Positions 1-9,779 of a DNA stretch of 64,000 nt are shown here, piece by piece. The position numbers and the translations under genes were made by a program. Origin of the DNA: Amyelois transitella (lineage: Eukaryota > Arthropoda > Insecta > Lepidoptera > Pyralidae). The notes under the pieces were generated by a model. The model was not told the DNA's origin, ran no database searches, and saw only the letters and a program-made list of their open reading frames with translations. Location: positions 2,542,001 through 2,606,000 of the forward strand of contig NC_083535.1 of assembly GCF_032362555.1 (NCBI RefSeq). Reading direction: 5' to 3'. Positions within the stretch are counted from its first letter, which is position 1; every line of letters starts with the position of its first letter.

Positions 1-504
1 AACTATCGTCGAACGGTCGTAATTAGCTTAAAAACATTATTTAGTCAGTATTAAGAATTCACTAAACCGGTCAAAAATTGCTTGTCCGTACTATTTATTA
101 TATTCTTTTTCGCCGAAATTATAAAGGATCTCATAAACCACTCATACTTGATCGATTTTATTCAAACCAATTTTCGTTTGGATTTGTTATAACAGAGAAA
201 AATTAAATAACACACAAATATTTTTCCTTTTCTTTTTAATTCCCCTCCCATATTTCATATCCACATAGCTGGCAACCCTGCTTGGAAGCCATAACCGCTA
301 TAACATTCAATCAAAGTTCACGAATGCTCCACAACAGAAACCAGTGGTGAAATAACTTTATTGAGTGCTCTATTACACATTGTTGGAGTTCACACTGGAC
401 TGGATTGGTTTCCAAGTTTGCAATTTATAAAGCCCTGAACGCATTGGTGACACGAAACAGGTACTTTTATACTATTTGAATTTCAAATTCATCATTAAGC
501 CATA

Positions 505-836
505 CATACAGTTGATCATGGCCTTTCAGTCTTTTCAGGACTAATGGCCCTGTCAACCCCGTAAGGGAAAGAAATGTGATTGTATGTATGTACCGACGTT
601 CGATAGTAAAGAATTGAGAAGAGGTATAGATAACAAGAGTAGTTTTCAATAATATGCAACAAGTCACACGTACAGCTGAGCGTGGCCTTTCAGTCTTTAC
701 AGGACTAATGGCCCTGTCAACTCCGTAAGGGAAAGAAATGTGATTGTATGTATGTACCGACGTTCGATAGTAAAGAATTTTGAAGAAGTTCGATAGTAAA
801 GAAAAAATAACAAGAAAGAGTAGTTTCAAATAATAT
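505..836 (+). repeat. 164-bp tandem duplication containing SINE-A tail
   Basis: Two adjacent copies with a period of 164 bp. The block beginning 'gaaatgtgattgtatgtatg' occurs at 571 and again at 735, followed both times by 'taccgacgttcgatagtaaag'. Each copy carries the 3' half of the SINE-A family seen elsewhere in the window (a 'cctttcagtctttncagga' stem, a 'ccccgtaaggga' block and a (TATG)n tail). The open frame across it is a by-product of the repeat and is not a gene. Confidence 0.75.
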
Positions 837-918
837 GCAACAAGTGACATACGAACTCGTCCAGTCAAACGGCGTTGGTGTGCGCCACACGCTGAGGGCG
901 TGATAAAAAGCTGCTTAA

Positions 919-1836
919 TAGGGTACCGGACAGTAATCGAAAAAAAATCTAAGTTGTGTTTTAAAATAAAGTTTGTTATACAAGAACATCACATAATAAA
1001 GATTTTTAAGAAATAACAATGATTTATAATTTTAAATCAATAAATAAAGTTGCAAAAATCCAATATTTTTTATCTGTGCAGCGTAAGAACCCAAACACCA
1101 ATCACAGTGAGTGACGTCATACGTAATGAGTGATAAGTAAACACCACTGCTTTATATGTTATTTCGAGTTATTCTACGATTTATTTGCATTTTTCTAAAA
1201 ATATTTAATTGAAATTAGTTACGAATTGAAGGACTTTACTCATAACAGAAGTTGTCGCAAGTGCTTGAAGCCGCCTATCAAGCTTTTATCATGGAACAAG
1301 GTTACAAACCGACAATAGAAATCTCCCAAAAGATTGATATTTTCATGGTGGGCGGTTCCTTTGCCACTAATACCGACTTTTATTTGCTGAATTTAGCAAT
1401 GTGGAAACATTTGTGTAAGTATTTCAACCTCTTTTTGTTTATCTTAACAACAGAAATGATTGAAGAAATTACAAACGAAAACATAACCTAAAACTAGTTT
1501 CATTGTTTACAAAGTTATTTTCACATATTTTTTTCTATGATTTTAAAGGTTAGATATTTATGGGTTTTGCATGTTTCTAGATCTGCGAGAAAATACTTTA
1601 ATTATCCAAGCACTGATCACTTGTAATATGGCTTGTAGTTTGTTTTTCAAACATATGACGTCACGCGATCAGAATTGACGTAAAGTGCTGTTTTCGCGGC
1701 AATTTTAAATAAATTACGTTTTTCTCGTTTTTAAATACTCCAAAAGATTTATTTATTTAAAATAATATTTTTTATGGATATATAAATAAATAAAGATTAT
1801 TTTTAAACACAATCTGAAAAGTTGTCCGGTACCCTA
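919..1836. mobile_element. DNA transposon with GGGTACCGGACA terminal inverted repeats
   Basis: Perfect 12-bp inverted termini, GGGTACCGGACA at 921-932 and its complement at 1823-1834, are flanked by TA on both sides (919-920, 1835-1836). Similarity between the ends extends inward imperfectly for about 50 bp (both ends have 'ttgtgttttaaaataa'-like sequence). Both subterminal regions carry the octamer TGACGTCA (near 1112 and 1657). The TA duplication fits Tc1/mariner-type or a related class II element. No recognisable transposase was found, so it is probably non-autonomous or decayed. Confidence 0.72.
1249..1414 (+). other. possible internal exon inside the TIR element
   Basis: An open stretch lies between an AG acceptor (ends 1248, 'cataacag') and a good GTAAGT donor (starts 1415). 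Read from 1249 it gives about 55 residues, including 'MEQGYKPTIEISQKIDIF', with composition more like protein than random AT-rich DNA. It sits wholly inside the 919-1836 element. I do not recognise the family. It could be a remnant of the element's own protein or a captured host exon, and may be chance. Confidence 0.25.
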
Positions 1837-2554
1837 TTGAATACGAAAAAACGTTACCAACCTTAAAGCGAAAATAATTCAATTACGCAACACACGGCTC
1901 CAGCGCTGTCATGCTACGGATAAATGGAGAGCTTTGCGGAAAAAGCTCAAAAAGTATTCCCTTTTGCTTCAAATTGCGTTTATTACTACATTGGAAGCGT
2001 GCACTAATTGAATTTTAATAACGCCCGCTAAAGTTAACGCTGAGTTCCGATACGCGCTTTTGAAATCATAAAAGTCGATTTCATATGGTTTTTTGATCAC
2101 TGAAAACGTGTGTAAATATGACCGCTCTGCGTATTCACAAACCAATTTTAATATTTAATTCCTCTTTTGAATTGCAAAAGGGAATAAATTCAGATAAAAT
2201 CAGATGTATGGATTTTGGCCAGGTGGTTTTCCGCCGAATTGAATAAGATACACGATATATGTATCCAATGGATAAAATTGGAGGAGACTTGACGTTAAAA
2301 GCACAGTCATAAAAATGTGCGTCGAAATTGTCAAAGACAATCTGAGCAGACTTATTAATAAACCATAATTCTTGAAAACTTTGTATATTCCTTTCACAGC
2401 ATAAAAAGTATCACTTTACATGTACACACATGTACTGAAAATAAATAAAATACACTTTGGTCAGAGAGAGATAACGATTCAAGGTTTCAAAGGGACTTAA
2501 GTAGTATGGATGACTAATAATTTTAATAAGAGTAAGTAGTCAAAGATTTAACAC

Positions 2555-2614
2555 AATTCCAACAAAATTTACTTTATGTTGGGTTGCCAACATAAAGTAA
2601 ATTTTGTTGGAATT
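2555..2614. repeat. perfect 28-bp-arm palindrome
   Basis: Arms 2555-2582 and 2587-2614 are exact reverse complements over 28 bp with a 4-base loop (gttg). No terminal duplication or longer flanking homology is obvious. This is either a tiny foldback element or a recently formed palindrome. Confidence 0.85.
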
Positions 2615-3060
2615 TGGAACATTATTATTTACACATTTTATGTTAGAATCTGCTTAACCAAAATGCGCAATTTTGTTTCTGCTAAATAAATATAACTAAC
2701 CACATTTAATATGACCAAATATTGTTCAATACTGCGGTTATAAACCACAACATCAGTGATAAATACCGCAAAGTGTAATTGAAATACATTTGAGAGTATA
2801 ACGGGCAGAAATTATTCGATTGTTAACTGAGGAACTTAGTACTAATTGAGTTTGTTAATCGCAAGCTGTTTGGATCGAAACTCAGTTGTTTTGTTCGTAT
2901 TGTGGTTAGAATAGAGTCAACAATATATATATATCGCTATCTTTCATTCTTCTGGCGACACTATAATATTATAAAAAAAGCTTATTTTAGTTTTTTGTTA
3001 GAAACGAATAAACTCGTTTATCGATTTTTTCGATTTTTCGCACAGGGACAAAGAAAACTA

Positions 3061-3222
3061 TGCCGTGTGGTTCCCGGCACTATAGAATAAGACCACTCCA
3101 TCTCATACTCGTGGATGTCGTAAAAGAGTGAATGGCGAACAACGGATAGGCTTATAAACTTGGAATTCCTCTTGCAGGCGATGAGCCAGTAATGCAGTAT
3201 TTTGCTCCTTGGCTCCACCTTG
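3061..3222 (+). repeat. SINE-A copy, diverged
   Basis: The 5' start 'tgccgtgtggttcccggcac' is followed by 'ccactccatctc', 'gtggatgtcgtaaaag', 'ggataggcttataaactt' and 'ggcgatgagcca'. This is the same order as in the better copy at 26,367-26,613. The 3' half is missing. Confidence 0.75.
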
Positions 3223-3239
3223 CAAGGGATATAGACTAT

Positions 3240-3440
3240 TCTAGCTGTGCCCGCAACTTCGTCCGCGTGGAAAAGTTATTTTGGGCATCATTGAAACCCT
3301 CAAGGATGAATAATTTTCCCCATTTTTTTACTTTTTCCAATATTTTTTGGTCCTTATAGTTTCAGCGTGATGTTATAGATAGTTCCTGAGATTAGCGCGT
3401 TCAAACAAACAAACTCTTCAGCTTTATAATATTAGTATAG
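3240..3440 (+). repeat. repeat C (LINE-like 3' end) copy
   Basis: It begins 'ctagctgtgcccgcaactt', continues with 'gggcatcattgaaaccctca', and ends with 'gagattagcgcgttcaaac' and 'cagctttataatattagtat'. Further copies in this window are at 18,825 (inverted), 21,055 and 23,075. It looks like the 3' end of a non-LTR element, though I cannot assign the clade. Confidence 0.75.
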
Positions 3441-3746
3441 AGGTATGTTCAAACAAAACTTTTAGGAGTTACATATGTAGGTATGTCTAGTCCGTTTTTT
3501 TACAAATTACCCGCGCATAATTAATTAAAAAATAAAAAATCCATAAATATACTGTTTATCACATGCAGTAGTTGTTTACACAAGGCACAGAAGCGTAACG
3601 ATGCTCCAACGTAATATGAGAGGCGTAATTATAGTATGCGTATACCATCACCCTATCTGCCTCAAGGTAGTTGGTCAACTTGGGAGTAAGTGGACCCTGG
3701 AGCGGCAGCCAGTACGCGAACAAATTCGATTATCCTTCAGAGGCAT

Positions 3747-3855
3747 GATCTAGCCGTAATTATATTACCTATAGGCACGTCGTAGATATCTAGGCGTTAT
3801 TATATTATAGGCACGTCGTAGATATCTAGGCGTTATTATATTAAAGGCACGTCGG
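3747..3855. repeat. 36-bp tandem repeat, about 3 copies
   Basis: Two nearly perfect 36-bp units ('ataggcacgtcgtagatatc' plus 'taggcgttattatatt') are followed by a partial third and preceded by a degenerate one. Confidence 0.85.
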
Positions 3856-4054
3856 ATGTACTCGTTTGAAGGTAAAATATATGGAGTTTAATTTTATGCT
3901 CTTAAAATGTGGAAGCTCGGTTCGCTCATATTATCGTGTTTTTTTTTTAACATAATACTTTGATTTGTATTACCTGTCGAACTATTAAAAAGTTGAATTA
4001 ATATATGACATTTCTTAGTACATAACAAATAAATGGGACGCATTATACAAAATT

Positions 4055-4282
4055 TAAGACTGTTGGCTCTATCTACATCGCAAGAGATATAGACATTATA
4101 TGAATGAATGGCATCACATTCAAACATTCACATGGTCACGTCTATATCCCTTGCGGGGTAGACAGTCTTGAAAAAACTGAAATGCCATGTTCAGCTGTAC
4201 GTTCTGTGTGTCCCTTAGTCGCATTTTACGACATCCACGGGAATGATATGGAGTGGCTCTATTCTAAAGTGCCAGAAATCAA
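4055..4282. repeat. two SINE-A fragments, head to head
   Basis: At 4055-4096 the 'actgttggctctatctac' tail block lies in plus orientation. At 4123-4282 a longer copy lies in the opposite orientation: 'ggtcacgtctatatcccttg', 'tagacagtcttgaaaaa', 'acgacatccacgggaa', 'gagtggctctattcta'. No gene is seen here. Confidence 0.65.
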
Positions 4283-4289
4283 TGTATGA

Positions 4290-5512
4290 CAATATAATAA
4301 AAAAAAATTACAATTTTTGATTTTAATATAGCAATAGCTGTGGCGCATTTGCTAAAGCAAAGGGCCCGTTTAAGAAATGTAAATGTACCTCTATAGAAAA
4401 TAGAAATGCCTCATAACAAAACAATTTAGGCGAGCGCGGAACGTGTCAAACTCAAACCACACCATATACTATCACTGATTGACTGACTACATGTTGAGGG
4501 GCACTGGTCAGCGGGATGCGGTCAGTTGTAGGCTGGGGATGTTTCAGATATTCGCATTAGGATCATTTACACCATCCGCGCTACAGGCACCTGAATAATA
4601 AGACAGTTTCATAATATGTAACGCACGCTTTTTAACAGACTTCAAAAAATTACTTTTCTTCGTTCTCCGCTTCATCTCAATTATCTATTAGCAAATGTTC
4701 TGCAGTATGTGGTCAACGTATACAATTTTTACACCGATGAAGAACCTTCTCTGACTTTTCTTCGACTCATTTCGTCGGAGTCCTTGTTGTCTGCACTCAT
4801 ATTTCGGGAATAAGAATGATATAGAATTTTGATTAAATTTAAAATTGGTTTCTCTTTACCTTATATATGTTATATATCCGATTGATTTCACAATCGGATA
4901 CAATTTATTTACAAATATTTCCGATCCCTCCCACATTGCTAAAAATTTAATTATATCTACATTGAAACAGTTATTTAAAAATTCTGCCTCCAAACTCAAC
5001 ACAAGAGCGATGTAATTTTGGAATTGGAAAACTTTTGAAATTGGAAAAACAATTTTGGTAATATTTGTCAACATATATATTTTTTGTCATTATCCAGTTT
5101 TAAATATAATTTGTATTTCACGTTGGTTTTTGCATATTATTTCTGAATACAAATTTCGCAATAGATAAATATATTTTTGCTAAATTTAATTATTTTTAAG
5201 GAAAACTAATATTGAAAGGTTTAAACCCTCCTAACACTCCCCGTCGCCACCAAACACAATAGCAAAATAATTGTGTAGTGCCATCGGCGGGACGTAACGT
5301 GACATGACTAAATACGGAATGTAGCAAACTATAAGGACATGGCTGCCGTCGACAGGGCTTAATACGTTGGCCGGATAATAACGTTATATGCCTGAAGCCA
5401 AAGTTCCATTTAGAGTTCCATCCAGGCCAGTGTTTAGCAATTATAATCAGTAGGTAACGTGCATTCATAGGCAGCGCCTAGGGTATGCAATTTTCAAAAT
5501 TATATATAAAAC
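4290..5512. other. intergenic, no supported gene
   Basis: AT-rich intergenic DNA. The open frames at 4856-5074 and 5196-5468 have no recognisable domain, splice context or conserved composition. The segment 5220-5400 is more GC-rich and may be old repeat, but I cannot classify it. Confidence 0.5.
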
Positions 5513-5669
5513 TAGCTGTCCCGGCAAACGTTGTTTTGCATTTTGTGGGCATGAAAAATAGATGTTGGCCGATTCTCAGATCTACTCACAAAATTTGATG
5601 AGAATCGGTCAAGCCGTTTCAGAGGAGTACGGGAACGAACATTGTGACACGAGAATTTTATATATAAGA
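5513..5669 (+). repeat. repeat D (LINE-like 3' end)
   Basis: It begins 'actagctgtcccggcaaacg', has 'tcggtcaagccgtttcagag' in the middle and ends 'cgagaattttatatataaga'. This layout is typical of 3' ends of insect non-LTR elements. Only one copy was noticed in the window. Confidence 0.6.
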
Positions 5670-6183
5670 TTACATCCAGAGAATGAAGGCCGATTTGCAT
5701 TACAATAAATGCAGTTGCGAATTAAAATCATTCAGTTAAATATTAAGCAGTAGATACTAAGTGGCATACAAACGTTAGCGAGTTCTTCCTCCTGGCTTTA
5801 CGTAGACAAGTTCTAAGTAGCTATTAGTTGCTGTTCGGAACTTATGAACTTATGCACTCAAATTCATATATAATTATATTCAAAGACTGCACTAAACTCT
5901 GCTGTCTACACGAATGCCAGATAAGTTAGAGGGAAGTGGGAGACGCAAAAGGGCAAAAAATCAATTCACACTGGACTCACGGAAAAATAAGATTCCGTTC
6001 TTTTAAAAAAAACTTGTAACTTAACTCTCTTTTACCGTTCAAATGAACTTAACCCGCCGACAACGCAAATTAACTCGCTACTGTTCTTATTGAAATGTAA
6101 ATCAGTTTTAATATTATGTGATCAACTTCTAAGCTTATTCGGTGAAAATTATTTACAAGAAATTTAAGGAATTTTCTTCTCTT

Positions 6184-6210
6184 AAAAAGGCCGTGCACTT
6201 CGGCCTTTTT
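6184..6210. repeat. short perfect hairpin AAAAAGGCCG
   Basis: Arms 6184-6193 and 6201-6210 are exact complements around a 7-base loop. It resembles a bacterial terminator by shape but lies in insect intergenic DNA, so no terminator role is implied. Confidence 0.6.
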
Positions 6211-6718
6211 AAATAAGTGCATAGAAATAATGAATAAATTTAATTAGTTGATACCACACTTAAACTAAAACACTACAACAAACGTACTTTATTAAATACT
6301 TCGTCTACATATATTTCAGACAAAGATTACTATATTCAAATCAACTGTTTATTACTTAGTAATCTATAGATATTCTTCATACAATTGTTTCTCTTATCTA
6401 AGTTCAGCATGCAGCGTTCAAGCATGGTCGATAGAACAATGTTGAAACCGATAGCTTAATACCTATAATTTCACAGAATAAATAAATTTGAAACACTCAA
6501 TTCTAGCCTCACATATAAATTCAAACCATCCAGGAATAATTGAATGCCGGACGATAATTAGTTTGAATGCTACCGACGCACAAATGGGGTGAGGAAAAAC
6601 ATTTAGAGGAAATATGCGAATTCAGCAACTGAATTCAGCAACTGAATTTGTAACCATGATACAATTTGTGTTATATTTCCCTGTTAAATGTCCATGGAGA
6701 TCATACGGGATACAATCG

Positions 6719-6815
6719 TCTGTCTCACCCAATCCAGAATCCATGGTCACAGGCATACCCCGGGCTCCTCATCAGAGTGATGAGGACACAACCGGGACTA
6801 AAGCCAGGAGGAGAA
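6719..6815 (+). repeat. repeat F fragment (SINE-like)
   Basis: It contains 'ctcacccaatccaga', 'atggtcacaggcatacccc', 'gggctcctc' and 'agagtgatgaggac', the same blocks as the longer copy at 49,391-49,570. Other copies lie near 22,221, 24,318, 26,865, 36,911 and 43,540. Confidence 0.6.
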
Positions 6816-6874
6816 AACATTGTCTGACGTTCCCACTTTAAGTAGAAAACAGTTCTTTGACCAGTGTTGCCGAA

Positions 6875-6945
6875 CTATCGATAGTTTGACTTAGTTGACC
6901 TCGGAAATCATCAATAATATCGATAGGCCTATCGATAAAATCGAT
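6875..6945. promoter_or_regulatory. cluster of DRE-like TATCGATA sites, 20-bp palindrome
   Basis: CTATCGATAG lies at 6875-6884. An exact 20-bp palindrome at 6918-6937 contains two TATCGATA octamers, and a further AATCGATT follows at 6938-6945. TATCGATA is the binding site of the insect factor DREF/BEAF in Drosophila. No coding start was found within about 1 kb, so the target is unknown. The cluster could also be part of an unrecognised dispersed repeat. Confidence 0.45.
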
Positions 6946-7787
6946 TAGCTCCTCCCCATGGAGTGACACATGACAAATGCTAGGCACGCAAATGCCTCTA
7001 AATGTATATATGTATAAATAATAATGTTCAACAATACCGCCATATTAACGACGAATGATCGTAAAAAGAAATATTTCCCCTTATGTGTACATAAGTGAAA
7101 GAGAAATCACACAAGAAAACATCGCAAGCGGGCAACACACAGACGACAAATTACAATTGTGTTCATTATATAATAGGAATAAAGAAGGGTTAATAAAAAC
7201 CTTCTATTGTTTAACAATAGACATTTAATTGCGTGGGTAACACATACACACAAGACAAAAAGTAGCACATAGCACACCAAAAACAAATAAAAAAAATATC
7301 GACATTAAGCTTAAACTAAATGAAAAAGGATCATCATCAAAATCTTATTGTAGGAAACAAATAAATGAAAAAATGATAAATTAAACACAGTCGCCACATG
7401 GTACAAGTACCTTACATACAAAAAAAAATATATATGAACGCAATACACGTATTGCCTTATATTTCGTACAGTAATTATACGCTGTTTCCATTAGGTGTAA
7501 CTTTTTTTAAATCAATACGAAAGCGAAGTAAAAACATTTCATTTATTTTATCTGACTTTAATTTTAACTTTCAATTTCATTTGGTTTAACAAGAAGAGAT
7601 GCTGAAAATGAAAAATTAAAACGCGGCATAGCAGACATATTGATTAACAAAAGGAAAACCTTCGGTGTAAACAGGCACGAAGTATAAATGCATTCACGGT
7701 ATTCCAGCATTTCCTTTTCAGTGTGAATTGAATCTGCCGTAGCTCTTCCCTGTCACCAATATGCAAGCCGGGAAATACATCCTTTTA

Positions 7788-7998
7788 TAAGGCTGGTATC
7801 AGAGTCACGCGTCTGATGAGCGCCGGCTACACGCGCGATTTAAATTTCCCTAGAATAATAGCCCTGATTCATAATAACGCAGTTCAAACGGCCAGCGCTG
7901 CTAAAGCGCTTGTTACATGGAAACGCGATAGATATCGCGCGTGTGACCGGCGCTGGCCAGCCGCGCGTCTCGCCGGCGACACTCTGTTACCAGCCTTA
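7788..7998. mobile_element. 207-bp hairpin MITE with TA duplication
   Basis: The inverted ends AGGCTGGTAnCAGAGT (7790-7805 and the complement ending at 7996) are flanked by TA on both sides (7788-7789, 7997-7998). The arms pair over much of their length; both contain 'gcgccgg' followed by 'acacgcgcgat'. The element is GC-rich against its surroundings. The small open frame at 7816-8019 is a by-product of this composition. The TA duplication fits a mariner-related non-autonomous element. Confidence 0.75.
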
Positions 7999-8134
7999 AC
8001 ATCACAGGGTGGAAAATAGATAAATCCAATAACATATATGTTACTTTAGCGACACGAGGTTGGGACGGAAAGTGCACTCGCCATTATTGAGTTTGCTTGA
8101 CATGATTAGAGCTACATTCGCCGTGCAACAAGTT

Positions 8135-8188
8135 CTATATAAACAAAAGATGCATTCTACATTGGGTCGGGGAGAAAGGTTCACGATG
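8135..8188 (+). promoter_or_regulatory. TATA-like box and possible first exon
   Basis: CTATATAAA at 8135-8143 is followed by a short open frame from ATG 8150 that ends in ATG|GTAAGT at 8188/8189, a strong donor. No second exon could be paired with it. This is weak evidence of a promoter and may be chance. Confidence 0.18.
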
Positions 8189-8339
8189 GTAAGTATATTA
8201 CGTACATATTGTCACGCCTCAAACCCAAATGGGGCAGACGGAGCGTCACCGTTGTTAAACACGAACGTCACGTTATAACCGCTTGTATTACGTACTTTTT
8301 AACTGCAATTTGAAATAAAAATGTGCAGAAAGCGGTTTA

Positions 8340-9178
8340 ACCATTGGTTATTCTATGCGGGCAATTTCATTATTATAGTTTAATTTCTACTTGAATTGAG
8401 TTCCAACAGACTGGTATAGACAGAGTGGGAGAACAAGGGAAAGACGGTCTAATGATCTATAGGCATTCGATGAATAGAGTAATAAGAAGACATTGAATAG
8501 AGATGTCTGGCAGGAGGGAGAAGAGGTGTTTACTCAGCAGTAGAACATATAAAGCTAGAAAGAACAGTATAAATTTTAAAGTATTATATTTTTAATAGAA
8601 GAGCGATAATACTGACACATGAGCCTTACCTCTTTTCCTGGTTAGTGGCATGGTCTCATTCTAACCGCAAACCATGATTAAGAAACGACGCCATTAAATA
8701 TACACTTCATGCATATAATTTATCTTCTGTGATAACGTTACTCATTCATTTGCCTGACGCAAATTCAGGCAAGTGAGTAACTCTGGATGATTTCCACTAC
8801 CGTTATTAACTCAACGACACATTTCAACGTAGAATACAAAAAATCTTTAACTAACAGCCTATCAGAAAAAGAGCATTTTCAATGCGGGATCGCATATTCC
8901 CTCATAGGTCGCTACAATAATTGGGAATAATTTCAATCCATCCTAATTACAAAGTCTAACCGAGCACATTTGGTATAATTAGTCAATTAGGAAATAGAAA
9001 CTAATTAACGTCGCTCAGTACATCAACATCATGTATTATTGTGCAAATTCATGCAAATAATGAAGTATTCGACGCACTCCTGTTTAGTTTTGGCGTGTGG
9101 AGAGGCTGCGTTGAATAAACAACATGTGGTTCAACCTGTTAGATGAACAAGCGTTAATCGTTATTCAGGAATATTGGA
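8340..9178. other. intergenic, nothing recognised
   Basis: AT-rich DNA without a plausible coding frame, tandem repeat or recognised mobile element. Confidence 0.5.
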
Positions 9179-9179
9179 A

Positions 9180-9315
9180 TGATTTATTTAAACTTTATTG
9201 TATAAAATACAAATGTATAGCATAATTGCCGGAGTTCATGGGAGAAGCATTATCTACCAGTCAACCATTGGGTCTGACAGAGAACTTTATGTGGGGCAAA
9301 CTAAATAAATAAATG
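9180..9315 (-). repeat. LINE 3'-end remnant
   Basis: Read on the minus strand it ends in a polyadenylation-like tail ('aataaagtttaaataaa'). It contains the 'catctaccagtcaaccattg'-type block that I associate with dispersed retroelement tails in Lepidoptera. No reverse-transcriptase frame survives. Confidence 0.45.
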
Positions 9316-9582
9316 TATTTATATCTACACAATAAAAAACACGAAATACAAAATAAAATAATGATAATAAACATACATAAAAACTACAATAAATAAACAA
9401 TTATTCCTTGATAACCATGATTTATTGGTTGAAATACAGGATAACTTCATTCTTCAAATTTACACAATGAAACACCCCAACTTTTTGATAAAAACATATT
9501 TTCCTTTTTTGTTGATTTCTTTTGGTTGTTTTATTAACTCAACTTTTGCAATTACAATTGAAACACTACAAATACAACATAC

Positions 9583-9690
9583 ATACAATCACGTTTTTAT
9601 TCCTTACGGGGTAGGCAGAATAAAAATCTCGGAAAAGAATGGAAGTTCACGTAAAGTTATATGGCTTAAGGATGGAATTGATATTAGATT
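9583..9690 (-). repeat. SINE-A/LINE-B type 3' tail, diverged
   Basis: It starts 'catacatacaatcacg', then 'ttccttacggggtaggcaga', intermediate between the tails of families A and B, and ends in the 'gttatatggcttaa' block of family A. Confidence 0.5.
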
Positions 9691-9779
9691 GATAGACAGA
9701 TTCATAGAAAACCCGCAAGCGTCGAACTTATAGGGGTAATAATGCAACAAGAATCAGTTAGTAAACGTTTAAAACCCAC

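Noticed and set aside
5196..5468. 90-codon minus frame, GC-richer than neighbours
   Set aside because: No recognisable domain or splice sites; probably an old repeat.
6184..6210. Rho-independent-terminator-like hairpin
   Set aside because: The context is insect nuclear DNA; the shape alone carries no terminator meaning.
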